From: Pseudofabraea citricarpa
Taxonomy: Eukaryota > Ascomycota > Leotiomycetes > Helotiales > Dermateaceae
DNA length: 64,000 bases
NCBI GenBank assembly: GCA_029641185.1
Contig: JAPWGK010000005.1
Span: 1,860,001-1,924,000 of the forward strand
Reading direction: 5' to 3'
In this document: one piece after another, positions 10,784-21,852 of the stretch
Position numbering within the stretch: the stretch's first letter is position 1
How the letters are laid out: each line of letters starts with the position of its first letter
Notes under the pieces: generated by a model
The model's database searches: none
Told to the model about the DNA's origin: nothing
Seen by the model: the letters and a program-made list of their open reading frames with translations, nothing else
Translations under genes and position numbers: made by a program

Positions 10784-13700
10784 TTAGCCTTTCTCCAAGT
10801 CTAGTCGGACTACATTCTCGAAGTACAGTCCACCTTTGACAAGAATAATTCCGTCTTCTTGGACTATAGCAATATCTCCTTTCGTTGTAACAAGACTGAC
10901 AAACTGATCAGGGTTGTACCATCCTGGCGGGATAAAAAAGTGCTGGGTGTATGCGTTATCGTCCAGATCCCTCAAGTCAACACTGCAGATCCAATTTGAA
11001 TGGTTCACAAAGACCAGTAGTGAACCGTGCAGAGCGATGATACTTGTCATATCCGAGGTCACTTTGAGGTACTGAAAATTTGGTCGGATTGTGTCAACCG
11101 TTGCTGAGATCTCGCTCATATTAAAGAGGCTTACTTGCCTATTTGTTGAATTCCGATCAACCTTGACATGTTCCAAAATAAGGATCTGAGGGCGGTCGGC
11201 TATTAAGGCCTTGCAAAGTACGGTATCTGATACAATGCTAACTTCTAATGTGTTGCCATCAATATCAGTAAGCATCTCGAGGTAATTCCAGTTATAGATG
11301 TGCAGCCGATTGGTTGTGACAAGCAGTAGTTGATCGGGCTTTTGAGACTGCGAGGTCCAGGTCCAAGATTCGCGTCCATGATGTCCTTTGAGCTGTAGTT
11401 GATTTCCCTCCATATCCCAAGTAATGTCCTCGCTGGTTGTTGACACCAGCAAGCAGTCTCCTAGCGGATTCAGTAGTATCTGGCGAATAGAGTGGTCGGA
11501 TCGTTGATCTAAAAGAGGCCCTTGAACAATCCACTGGCCACCAGGAGTCAATACAATATTATACACAAGAACTCGACTTGATAGATCTGCGCTAGCAAGA
11601 AGGTTTTCCTTTTGATTCCAAATCAAAGATGCATTTTTCACACACGCTGCGTGGCGATAGAGCTCTTGTAACATGATACCAGTGTCAACCATACATACCC
11701 AAACCGAACCGTCTTCTTTTGCACAAAATATATAGTCTCCCGTGTGATGGGCAACCATAGCAGTAATACGCACTTCGTCATTCCATATTTGCGTTTCATT
11801 GGTTAAAGTTTGTCTCAGTGGGGTTTCCTCGCTGTATCCGGTGCCGTCATCCACTATTTTGCGAAGCACAGGAGGCTCCCAAACATTGCATTGCGGACCA
11901 CGAATATCGAAGAAGCGAAGCCCGTCGGATCTGAAAACCAAGCCTCTTATATCATAGCCGACACAATATATCTGGTGTAAAAGCTCTAGGGCCTCGAAGT
12001 TGAAAATTTTTATCGTCCCTCCAGCGTCTCCTCCAATCAACAATTTTCCGTTGGGAGAGGCCGTGATCACTGAGACATCAGCCACAACGATTGGGGTTTT
12101 GAGCTCCTGCTCAATCGGATCGATGACTAGTAAGTCGCCATCCTGGTAGGATACTGCTAAAAGTCTCAAATTCGGGTCTGGATTGAATGCAAGAGATACA
12201 GCCATAGCGCTGGGAACATATGTACCAAAACATAACGCAGTGTCTTCGGAACGAGGACTAGCTCGTCTATCAAAAGTTCCAATGAAAGTGTCCTCCTCCA
12301 AATCCCATATCACCAGCGGTTTACTTCGGTATGCAATTGCCAGAATATCAAGCCCCTCAGAAAAGCAGGCAATAGTTGGCATGCGTGGATACTCCATAAG
12401 TGAGCCTTCCGCTTCTCGAATCTGAGATCTACTGGTGCAATGCCAAGGAGATGCTGCCATGGCTCGCCCCTCATCCACCGACCAGGAAGCTATTTGGTTT
12501 CCTCGTGTTGCTGCAAGAAGAATTTGCTCACTTTCACGAAAGAAGAGTCCTAACAATTGATGTTCAACGTTGGCAGTCCATAATTGATGGCCCGTCATAT
12601 GGTTCCAAAGTCGAACAATTTTCCTTCCACTTGATGCAAGAAGAGGGTTAAGGTCGCCAAATTCTAAGAAATTGACGCGCTCTCCGTGAGTTAACCGCAA
12701 GAGCTCATGACAGGTTGCTGCATTGTAGATCATTATTTGGCCACGGGACAATCCAACTGCTAGGTGACTGTCATGACAGCTAATGGCTGTACAGTAGTCG
12801 TCATGATGTGCAATACTCGTTAGCCGGTCGTCCCATTCTGATGATATGGCTCCTATCACTTCCATGATTCTTGGATCATTTGCAAATTGCTGGTATATTT
12901 TAGACTGAGGTGGGCATACTGTAGGTAGCAAAAAGTGAACAGCGAATGGGAAGTCGGATAAGTTATCCGCAAAAGTCACAGCAATTCGTACAAGATCGGT
13001 AGCCCATCCTTCTAGTCTTTGAAACTCATTTTTAAAAAGAGATCTCTGCTCTTCTCGTCTTTGCAAGTAGACTTTGAGGTTTTCAGAAGTCCTCACTAGG
13101 TAGATGAGAGCTCCCTTCTGGGCCAGGTGTTCAATCCAGGAAAGTACATTCGCCTTGAAAAATTCATCTAGCAGGATAAGTGGAAGATCCTCAGACGTGT
13201 TACAACGTTTAACATGCTCGGAAAACGAGATGCTTGCATAATCTATAAAACAAGATTTCTTTGATACTCTAGGTGCGCTGTTTTTCCTACGCCGGCGAGC
13301 CATTGTCATTTCTTTGCTCACAAGATAACGTAGACAGGCTACTGCAAGCTGAGTATGGCCGCTATTTTGCTCAACGGCAAATTCTGAATTGATTGATGAG
13401 CCAAGTATGAAGTCTCTTGCTGTCTGGTGAACCATCTGTACTTTTGATTGTTTGTCTACGTGTATCATTTCCCCGCATATGGACTTAATCAATTTATCTA
13501 GCCGTGGGATTGATGTGTCAATATCAATTCTCAAGGCTTCTCGGAATTCGTCAATGTCCAGGGGCTGAGTTGCACACACCGTCCAGGTAATAATTGCCTT
13601 GATTATTCGTTTATTTCTCGTGTTATGGGACATTCCATCCAATATGCGAGTATATAGTTGGTCCATCTCTTTAGGTACTTCATCCAGCACTTCCATAATC

Positions 13701-15710
13701 TGCTCCTCGCTGTACGTCTGCTCTAATTCCATAAGAACAAGGTGGGCCCACAAGAAACAATCGTTCGACTTTTGCAGAATTTTGTCGGTCAAATCTTTAC
13801 AAGTTGAATAATCTTCGACTGGAAGCATATGCATATTTGCATTAATGTAAAGCTTGATATCACTTTGTATGTGGTCTAGTGACATAATTTCCGATGTTAA
13901 AATACTTCCAATGGGATGGAAAATCCGGTCCAAATCTGGAGAGTACCGACTACTCATAAAAATCCTCAGGGGAAAATGAGGGTCTATCTTGGTCAATATC
14001 TGTCCAAGGCCGGTCAAGTTATTGCATTCGTCCAACGCATCTATAACCCAGAAATGAGGTCGCTGTAGAGTTTCCTGAAACACAGTGCCCAAGAACAATT
14101 TCCTCCAGATCACCCTCTCATCAATCTGGTCGAACTTCAAGTTCCCTTCTTTACATAGTATTGATAGAGCCTCACGAATTTTTACGTTTGTCAGAGCCAT
14201 TTGATATGCCAATGATCTAAGCATCGCGCTGATGCTTGACCGAGACTTGTCATTGTGTCGGAAGAAAAAATAGCAACAATCTTTGTTTGACTTCTCCAGA
14301 AAATTGACAGTGTAGCTCGTAAGTACGGATTTTCCGCTGCCAGGGTTGCCATTGATCCAAAAGAACTTGGGACTTTGTTGTGTTTCTTCCATCCACTCGT
14401 TGAACGATGGCTTCTCAGTGAGCCATTCGCAAGACCCTTGGACTCGATCCTCTTCGGGCGTTAGGTCATCTTCGGGTCGGCCGTATACATCCAAAAAGTT
14501 ACCAAGTGCTTGCATATCGCGCCGGTGCTTATCAATCTGGACGCCAGATTGCTCTTCGAGGACAGAGCTAATCGTTGTTGCCAGAGCATTTCGCAATGTT
14601 ATATACTCAGCGTCCATCGGGGTTTCAAACTTGCAGATTTGTCGATGATTTGCATTTAATGGCTGCGTCTTTTCTTCAGGAAGACCTAGAATTTGTCAAA
14701 AAGAGAATCTTCAAATAGAAAGAATAATTGAGCCCTAAGGATCTGGGATATACACACCGATAATTGCAGAGTCTCGCTCTACAATCATTTTACTACTACC
14801 TCCAATGGTCGTCTTCAAAGTTTCGTAGAATGACCAAAGACGGAGGCCTTGGGAAAGCAACCGGAACTCGTCATTTATGACTTGAAGTGTTATTGATCGG
14901 GGTTCCAGGTCTGTAACATAAGCCTTCGTGCTATGAAGTATTGATATCTTCAACAAGTTGTTAAGAAGTGGGGCACTGCCAGCGCCACGATGAGGCGTGG
15001 CCAGAAAGAACATGGAACAAATTCGAGCAGCCAGAGAGTCGTATTGAGGGTCTTGCTTTGCAAGCAAGTATGCCTATTCATGACTGAGCAGTAGCAAAAC
15101 GAGGGAGGGACATAGAAATCATTGAGGGATAAATGGATTATCCAGAAACTTCAATCGACTTACCTTCTTGATAACAAGCCCACCCATGCTGTGACCTACA
15201 AGTATGATTGGGCGTTGCTCAACCTAGCATTTGTCAGCCTATATTACTCATAATGTTTACTGTTTTTATCTGTTGATGGGACTATCATACATGTTGTCCT
15301 TGCCGAATATGCGGCGAATTATCCATATCTCCAAGTAGAGTCTTGCCAAAATCGTGTATGTTTAAGATGTCTTCTTTTTGCCCAGCCCAGTCCGCATTAT
15401 ACCCAAAGCTATAAATTTGGACATTCTTGAAATCCGTATCTCGAGAAAGCCATTCCTGTGGCCAAAAGTGGATCAGATCATCGGAATAACTCCAAGTTTT
15501 TCGAGAGCCACCACGAAGTCCGTGAACAAAGATCAAATCGATGAGAGGTTCTGTACTACTGGAAAGTAGATTTAGCCCACGCGGTCCCCAGACATCTTGT
15601 GTAGATTCAGAAGATTGCGTTTTGAAGCTGATTCGACGGAGGTGTTTTTCAAGAAAAGCGAAACCCGATGTCAGGCTCGAATTCCGCTGTAGCTCAGAAC
15701 GTTGGACGGA
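10784..15710 (-). CDS. NLR-type STAND protein: SesB-like alpha/beta hydrolase, NACHT, WD40-like repeats
   Basis: Exons 15291-15710, 15164-15223, 14758-15073 and 10784-14685 join in frame through introns of 67, 90 and 72 bp and encode at least 1,565 residues. The first part is a lipase-like hydrolase: LIDLIFVHGLRGG near residue 60, the nucleophile elbow GHSMGG near 152 (GXSXG), and FFLATPHRGAG. The middle is a NACHT NTPase with Walker A GNPGSGKS (near residue 380) and Walker B FWVIDALDEC. The C-terminal half has degenerate WD40 blades (VRLWNHMTG, LVIWDLEED, IKIFNFEAL). Fungal proteins of this build act as intracellular sensors in heterokaryon incompatibility and immunity. The frame is intact, but the true initiator is unclear: no ATG fits in the first exon, so a further 5' exon (perhaps in 15737-15925) or 5' loss must be assumed. 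Confidence 0.85.
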
Positions 15711-15736
15711 CTGCGAAAATACCTGTCAGCGTTATA

Positions 15737-15925
15737 TCATAAATCACTGATATTCAACATACCAAATCCATAGGCACGAGTGTTCAAAGTATAGTAAAGA
15801 AGCGTTGGTGGAATTTTTGCTCGTGTCGTCAGACTCGGCACAAACAACCTTAGTTGGCAGGAGAAACTGTCAGTGGCTGAGGGGTCATGCATGTCACTTG
15901 TTACATCGATATTTCGCATACCCAT
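15737..15925 (-). other. possible 5' exon of the NLR gene, unresolved
   Basis: An open frame starts at ATG 15925 with MGMRNIDVTSDM and stays open to 15737. It contains a good donor (GTATGT after ..TATGGATTTG) shortly before its end, but joining it to the next exon acceptor at 15711 or to the earlier AG near 15723 does not keep frame. A weaker donor (GTTGTT) further upstream would. It may therefore be the first coding exon, 5' UTR, or decayed sequence. Confidence 0.25.
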
Positions 15926-16423
15926 AAACCCTGTTACGAGCCGGGGGGTAAAACCCCGTATACAGGCTTTTAAATCATGTTACGAGCGAATAAAAGTAGA
16001 TTCCCAAGCATTGTTTTTAGAATAATAAATCCTATTTAGCTTCTTATACATTTGAAGAATTAGAACTTTCCCCGGGGGAATAACACTTCAAATCTCTCAA
16101 GAAGGGTATTTCGTTTTATTAAAAAGGCAATTCATCCATTATTATAACTTTTCAATATTATTCAGTAGATTTTAATAAAAGCTTTAAGCCTATTAAAATG
16201 GAGTTGTCGCAAAATATCTAGAAGGGAACGTACCAAGGGATCTTATCTATTGGATGAGGGCATAAGCGCTACAAGACCCATGTATGTTGTACTGCAGGTC
16301 AGCTATCACCCTATAAAAGACGCAGCAAGTGCGGATTCAAGTATGCTCCTCTCTGCTTTCCAAGCCTTGCGCAAATTTGTCCATAATTCACTTTCTACAC
16401 CCTGACAAGAGAAATCGAACAAA
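15926..16423. repeat. AT-rich possible LTR relic next to the NLR gene
   Basis: The word TGTTACGAGC, which resembles the TG-starting end of fungal LTR elements, occurs at about 15932 and again near 15978. Between them is a hairpin CGGGG-GGTAAAA-CCCCG, and a near-palindrome TTCCCCGGGGGAA follows around 16068. The stretch 15960-16230 is strongly AT-rich, as repeat-induced point mutation would leave it. No open frames, matching second LTR or target duplication were found, so the identification is tentative. A TATA-like CTATAAAAG at about 16312 may serve the next gene. Confidence 0.3.
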
Positions 16424-17745
16424 ATGAGACATATACCAGACAGCTATAACAAATCCGATAGCGACGCATCTGCACTTCAACTGGTCTATATTCTGCGTCC
16501 CAGTTGGCAGACCGATCCAGGATCTGTAAATATCACTCAATTTACTGGTGGTATCATGAACACGGTAGGCTATGCACCCGTAACTTCTTACCTAGCTGCT
16601 ATCTAATTATTTCCCCCGAAGCTGCTCAAGATCAGCAAGCAGGTGCCAGGGTCCTCAGAAGCCGAAAATGACAAGGAAGCCATTCTGTTACGGGCATACG
16701 GTAATGACTCTGATATTCTCATTGATCGGAATATGGAGGCAACCACGCATGAGCTGCTTGCAGCGCGAGGGCTTGCAGCACCACTCCTGGCTCGCTTCGA
16801 GAATGGGTTACTGTACAAGTTTCTGCCCGGCCGTGTCTGCTTAGAGCATGATCTAGTCAAGGAACCTGTTTGGCGAGCAGTTGCGGCGGGTCTCGGAGAG
16901 TGGCATGGCCAACTTCCTTTGCCAAATAGTAAAGCCATACAAGACGGCGAAGGAATCAGCGAGAGAATACCAGACACCGTTACACCTATCACGAATCGAT
17001 TTCCTTCTTCTAACAGGAATATTTGGCTTGTACTCCAGCAGTGGATTTCCGCCCTTCCTGCCACAAACGACGAGGAAATGAACCGCAAGGCTGAGTTACA
17101 GAGAGAGCTGAATCGATTCTTTGGCAAGTTGTACAGTGAAGGAGACACTTATGATGAAGTTAGCATCCACAAATTTTCTGCCCTCGCCTCCATCTTACTT
17201 GAGTACCTGGTTTAGTTCGTCCTCGGCCACTGCGACCTTCTCAGTGCAAATGTACTTATTCCATCAGAAGCCGACATCAAGGACGATGAAAATTCAGTGT
17301 CCAAATCGCTAAGGGGAGGGTCAATTTCATAGACTACGAGTACGCTGTTCCGTGTCCAGCGGCTTTCGATCTCGCAAACCATTTTTCGGAATGGGGAGGC
17401 TATGGCTGTAATTACAATATGCTGCCTACGCGAGAAACTCGACGGGCATTTATTGAGGAGTATGTTGAGAGCTTTTCGAAATACAAGCCCCTTAAATCCA
17501 GCACGGGCGCGGTGGTTGAAAAGCTCATGGGGCAAGTTGACTCTTTCAGAGGTATTCCGGGCTTTTACTGGGGCATACAGGCACTGATACAAGCTGCTAT
17601 ATCCTCTGTTGAATTTGATTGGAATTCTTATGCGGAGGTAAGATTGGCAGAGTATTGGGCGTGGCGTGATGAAGAAGATGGGAAACGAGCTACAGAGGGG
17701 AAAGATATGCCACTGAGAGAACAGAGATGGGCACAGGAGTCTTGA
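16424..17745 (+). pseudogene. ethanolamine kinase-like gene, frame disrupted near 17314
   Basis: Exon 1 (16424-16564) and exon 2 (from 16622) join over a 57-bp intron to give QFTGGIMNTLLKISKQVPG, then ILLRAYGNDSDILIDR and LLYKFLPGRVC, as in fungal ethanolamine kinases (EC 2.7.1.82, first step of the CDP-ethanolamine route). A TAG at 17213-17215 is probably the end of a 57-bp intron (17159-17215, TTTAG acceptor), since removing it aligns the catalytic HCDLLSAN at the usual distance. After SKSLRG the frame changes: the second kinase motif VNFIDYEYA and the rest, to the stop at 17743-17745, lie one base off in the G-run 17313-17320. Either one base is missing, or an unusual 62-bp GT-AG intron (17252-17313) restores phase. 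Two neighbours are clearly broken, so decay is favoured. Confidence 0.6.
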
Positions 17746-17828
17746 AGCTAATTTTCGAGTAGACTGCCTAAATTGAAATACAGCAAGTGATCTATCAGTA
17801 TGAGCGCTGTTACTCTAACTGCAGCTGT

Positions 17829-18480
17829 TTATCCTCGCGACTTTTTTAATCCGTCTTGAACAATTTGGTCCACTGTCTTCCTGTTGTAGCTATGATCAAA
17901 TTAGCTACTGCAGAGATATAGCGCATGGATTACTAACTAAATATCTTGTGTTGTCTCCAAGATGCTCTTCCAGTCCCGAAACTCAGTGAAAGGGATTTTC
18001 TCTCGCAGGCAGTAGGCGACCAGATCTTGTAGAAAGTCAACATTAACAAGCAGTTATTATTCTTTTATTATGAACGCATACCTTGTCCACTCTTTGCAAA
18101 TAAGAGCTCTGTCTCTCTTGCTGCGCTAGAGCACTCACTCCATCTCCAGCATATAGCAACACCGGCTTCTCCTCATCAGCTACGGAATCTCTATGAGCGG
18201 CGTAAGGCTTGATTGCGAGCGCTTTATCATGCCCATAGATGCTATTATCCCTGAATTCAACTCTCCAGCCACCTTCTTCGTCGATGGATTGGGATCCATC
18301 TCCACATTTTACTTCATTGGCCATACCTTCTAATATCTACCGTCTCCGGGCTAATCTGTTTAGCCAGCACCGCCTAGACCGCTGGCATGATTTCTAACAA
18401 GTAGACTCTTAGTGGTATAAATATGGATATCTCCTGTTAATACAAAGCGAGAAGGTCTTCATTTAGCTGCAAGTCATTCC
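17829..18480 (-). pseudogene. HAD-superfamily phosphatase pseudogene
   Basis: Read on the minus strand, fragments match a fungal HAD phosphatase: AVLAKQISPETVDI, then MANEVKC and WRVEFRDNSIYGHDKALAIKPY, then LLYAGDGVS, the motif with the metal-binding Asp residues, then SSAARETELLFAKSGQ, DLVAYCLREKIPFTEFRDW and a final KKTVDQIVQDGLKK. These pieces sit in different frames. There is a shift near 18315-18325, another near 18132 (consistent with one lost base after GVS), an in-frame TAG at 18374-18376, and a TAG formed at the last splice junction (17937-17939). The N-terminal half with the nucleophile DxDxT could not be found. In some organisms related phosphatases act on phosphoethanolamine or on methylthioribose-derived intermediates; the original substrate here is unknown. 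Confidence 0.6.
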
Positions 18481-18771
18481 ACAACGTCTCGATGCATCTA
18501 TTCCACGGTGCTTTACTGCTGTCAGGTTGTTCTCGAGAAGCATCACTACGAAGTCAGAATAGAAATGACCTCAGTATACCATAAAAAAGGCTTGATAGAA
18601 AGGATACAGACCAAGGGAAACCTTGTAACCTTGGGCAGCAGGTTGAAATTGACCATGCTGTGCATGGTGCAGGGCACGTACCCGAAATTGAGATTTCCCT
18701 CCACAACAGCTTAATTGCTTTGCTTTAGTCTTTCGGAACCGTAACCTAGCCTTTTCACCTGCTTATGAGTC

Positions 18772-19766
18772 ATGTTACTTAACTATACAAGTACAATGTC
18801 GAGGATCTGGACTAAGCATCTATACCAGATAATCGCAGCAGTCTTGGCGAGTAATAGTTCCATCAAAATCCGTGCTGCTTATTACGCGGTGCCTAATAAT
18901 GGTGGTCCAGTAATAGCTGTTCAACTCACTTCCCCAGCCCCGTATACCTACAGATCTTCATTCAAGAAGACTGATGGATTTTACGATTGGGAAACAGAAC
19001 TAGAGTGGGGATGGTCTATGATCGATAGACAAACCGTTGAATCCCTTGCTGTTTTCATCATGGAACCAATTTTGTCTACTGGTGGTGTTCTGGTCCCGCC
19101 AAAAGGTTATCTAAAGCGTATGGCTGTTGAGTGCAAGAAACGTAATATGCTTCTAATAATGGACGAGGCTCAGACAGGTCTTGGCCATACTGGCCGGATG
19201 TTTGCCTTTCAGCACGAGGGTATAGTTCCAGATATCCTCGCCCTCTTCAAAACCCTTGGCTGTGGATTGCCCTTAGCTTCAGTCAGCACCACCGCCGAAA
19301 TTGAGCGCGGTTGTAAAGAAGCTGGGTTTTATTGGATTTCTACCCATCTAACGATCCCCTAACAGCAGCGGTAGGCAACAAAGTTCTCGAAATTATCGAG
19401 AGAGACAACATAATTGAGCGCGCAGGCAAGCTTGGTATACAGCTGCAGCAAGGTCTTGAGAAGCTTCAGAAGAAGTACTGGTGTATTGGAGATGTTCGCG
19501 GGCAAGGTCTTTTCCAAGGCATTGAAATCATTTCGGATACAGTCACTAGAGCACCTGGTTTTGAGCTTAGTCAGGCTGTGTCTGATAGAGCGTTGGCTCT
19601 GGGACTTTCATGCAATCTTGTTACTCTTCCTGGGATGAGCGGCGTGTTTCGATTTGGTCCTCCGGCCACAGCTTCCGTTGAGGAAATTGAGGAGGGTCTG
19701 AGAATTTTAGATGAAGCGTTTGGTGATGTTCTTGGGTCTCGGGAGGCTATTCCTGCTGCTGTATGA
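18772..19766 (+). pseudogene. class III aminotransferase pseudogene, 2,2-dialkylglycine decarboxylase type
   Basis: The first frame carries SPAPYTYRSSFKKTDGFYDWETELEWGW, EPILSTGG, LLIMDEAQTGLG and DILALFKTLGCGLPLASVSTTAE, which contains the PLP lysine at 19249-19251. It hits a stop at 19363 right after WISTHL. The next frame continues without a gap as NDPLTAAVGNKVLEIIERDN to GDVRGQGLFQGIEI and ends at 19766. One base has been lost near 19350 in the conserved THLNDP motif. The first third of the enzyme (about 170 residues) is missing upstream: 18480-18770 shows no matching pieces. Intact family members are PLP enzymes that decarboxylate and transaminate dialkylglycines with pyruvate. This copy is 5'-truncated and frameshifted. 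Confidence 0.8.
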
Positions 19767-20370
19767 ATTGAGCGAAGCTGTTGGACGCAGTCTACCGATA
19801 TTGGTGATGAAGCAATTCTAATCCTCGTTACTGAAGTCAGACATCCATGACAGGAGCTTCGAATCCAAAATGTTAGGATCTATTTATGCAAGAATTTTAA
19901 ATGATGAAACTTGGATTAATAGACTCTGCTCATTGTTTTCAAAGGACTCAGGAGAGAAGTGCGGACGACAGACCAAGTGCTTCACTATTGATCCCGACGG
20001 AAAGCCTTCTTCTCGTTGTTACCAAGCATGAAAACGAGGTGGAGGGAGGACGCTACTATCACGGATGTTTCTAATAAAATTAGAAATAAATCAGTGTTTT
20101 TATATCAGCAACTACGTGTGGATCGCAAGTTATAAATATAAATTTAAAGGACCTTAATGATCCACTAGTATCAAGATTGTGCTCCTATCTTATCTTATCA
20201 CCCGTTCTAGGCTTAGCACCATCCCGCGTCATGAAGATTACTTCTTCCCAATTCAGAATACAAGCCAAAATCTCAACAACTGCGCGTCACACGCCAACTT
20301 CTGGTTGCGAAGCTACTCCGTCCTTTGAAAAATTTCGACTTGGTCTTGTTCATCGCATCATCAACAAACT
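19767..20370. other. intergenic stretch, nothing recognised
   Basis: About 600 bp between the aminotransferase relic and the next gene. It presumably contains the promoter of the downstream gene. No coding or repeat structure was recognised. Confidence 0.5.
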
Positions 20371-21852
20371 ATGGAGGACACATCTCAAGCCGTTGGGGAA
20401 TGCTATCTGTTCCGCGTCCCTATAGGTACAGTCATGCCCCTCACCACGCCCTTTCGAATTAAGCCTCAACTAACATCCCGTCCAGAAATTCGCGAAGAGA
20501 TCTACCGCTACGTTCTGCTGCCATACCCCGACCGTTATATGGGCCTTGATCGGGAGGATCCAGACGCATACACGGTCAAGTTCCGCGACTGGGATACTGA
20601 GGTTGATGGTCCTTGGAAGCCCGATCCAGAATATGATGACGACCCCCCCTCCTACACAGAAATCCTACGAGTCAACCGGAGGATCTATGAAGAGGCTGCA
20701 AAAGTCCTCTATTCTGAACTTACAATTTATATCGAGCCGGGAGACATAATCTGTCTGTCTAAAATCCCAGATATTGACCGACCCAACAAAAGGGTATGGC
20801 GACATAATCCTTTAATTGATGCCGAGTACAAGGAGGATGGATCTGTGGCAGAGGTTCAAAGTCATAACCACCTGATAACAGATCTAAATGGCCGCATGGA
20901 ACCTCATGCCTTTGCGAAATTTGAAAAGTTCTACTTAGATCTAACCTTTGATTGGAGCTTTGGAGAATTCGAATTAGTTCTCGACCCCGAATACAACGTT
21001 CATCGCGCCAACGCGGAAGAATTCATGAGCGGCCTGAGGACTTCTAATCTGATCAAGAACTTCGTTCAGGTTATTTCCAAATCAAATCTCGTCAGGCAGC
21101 TTACTGTAGCTATCGAAATTGACATCTTCTCCTTGTATGACGACGAGGACGAGGACGATTTGGACGACGAGATGTTTGGTATTCTTGGTGGTATTATCGC
21201 ACATGACACTGACATGCATGACTCTGATTCTGACTCTGATTCTGACTCTGACTCTGACTCTGACTCTGACTCTGAAGATGAGGATGAAGACATGTCAGTT
21301 CTTGGTTCTATGCTCGTTGGAACTGGCCCTGTTCAATTCGATGATGACGATAGTGAGGATGACGACGATACTGAGATTGACATCTCATCCGATAGCTCAT
21401 CCGACACCGTTGACTCTGATGATATTGAGATGGATGAGACAACGGATGCCGAGAACCCAAATCCTGAAAAAGAAGCCGCCGATGATAAAGAACGCCATCG
21501 CTCACTCAAAGCCAACGAGCGAGCAGTAGAGCTTTTTATGGATAGCGGCATACTTGATTCTTTGCGAACCCTCACCAACGTCGAAACATTCAACGTGGAC
21601 TTCGAGGGTGTTTTGCTATCAGAGCTTAATATTGAATACAAACCTCCACCAAAATATATCAAGATGATGCAGGATCTCAAAGAGGCTATCGAGGGTAACT
21701 TCAAGCCTATGATTCCTTCACTCCCTCCTCCCAACAAGCCTCTTCCGTCGCTTGCTCCAAAGAGGAAAAATGCGAAGAGCTCGGGGGAGAAGCATAATAG
21801 CTCAGGGGAGAAGCATAAGAGCAATGTTCGAACACGTTCCAGGCCGGAGTAG
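20371..21852 (+). CDS. F-box/2EXR-like fungal protein with acidic Ser-Asp repeat
   Basis: Exons 20371-20425 and 20486-21852 give about 473 residues. The 60-bp intron (branch CAACTAAC, acceptor TCCAG) is a multiple of three and stop-free, so it can be read through, but splicing yields FRVPIEIREEIYRYVLLPY, the N-terminal box seen in many fungal F-box-like/2EXR proteins, whereas read-through breaks it. The next region has ILRVNRRIYEEAAKVLYS, again typical. The middle holds an Asp/Ser tract made of GACTCT-type codons (21221-21276) within a long acidic segment. The C-terminus is Lys-rich with a duplicated SSGEKH motif. Such proteins are abundant in fungal genomes and mostly uncharacterised; no enzymatic role can be stated. 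Confidence 0.75.
   Translation: MEDTSQAVGECYLFRVPIGTVMPLTTPFRIKPQLTSRPEIREEIYRYVLLPYPDRYMGLDREDPDAYTVKFRDWDTEVDGPWKPDPEYDDDPPSYTEILRVNRRIYEEAAKVLYSELTIYIEPGDIICLSKIPDIDRPNKRVWRHNPLIDAEYKEDGSVAEVQSHNHLITDLNGRMEPHAFAKFEKFYLDLTFDWSFGEFELVLDPEYNVHRANAEEFMSGLRTSNLIKNFVQVISKSNLVRQLTVAIEIDIFSLYDDEDEDDLDDEMFGILGGIIAHDTDMHDSDSDSDSDSDSDSDSDSEDEDEDMSVLGSMLVGTGPVQFDDDDSEDDDDTEIDISSDSSSDTVDSDDIEMDETTDAENPNPEKEAADDKERHRSLKANERAVELFMDSGILDSLRTLTNVETFNVDFEGVLLSELNIEYKPPPKYIKMMQDLKEAIEGNFKPMIPSLPPPNKPLPSLAPKRKNAKSSGEKHNSSGEKHKSNVRTRSRPE

Noticed and set aside
17213..17215. TAG as proof that the ethanolamine kinase-like gene is dead
   Set aside because: It coincides with a plausible intron acceptor whose removal restores normal spacing; the later frame change is the stronger evidence.
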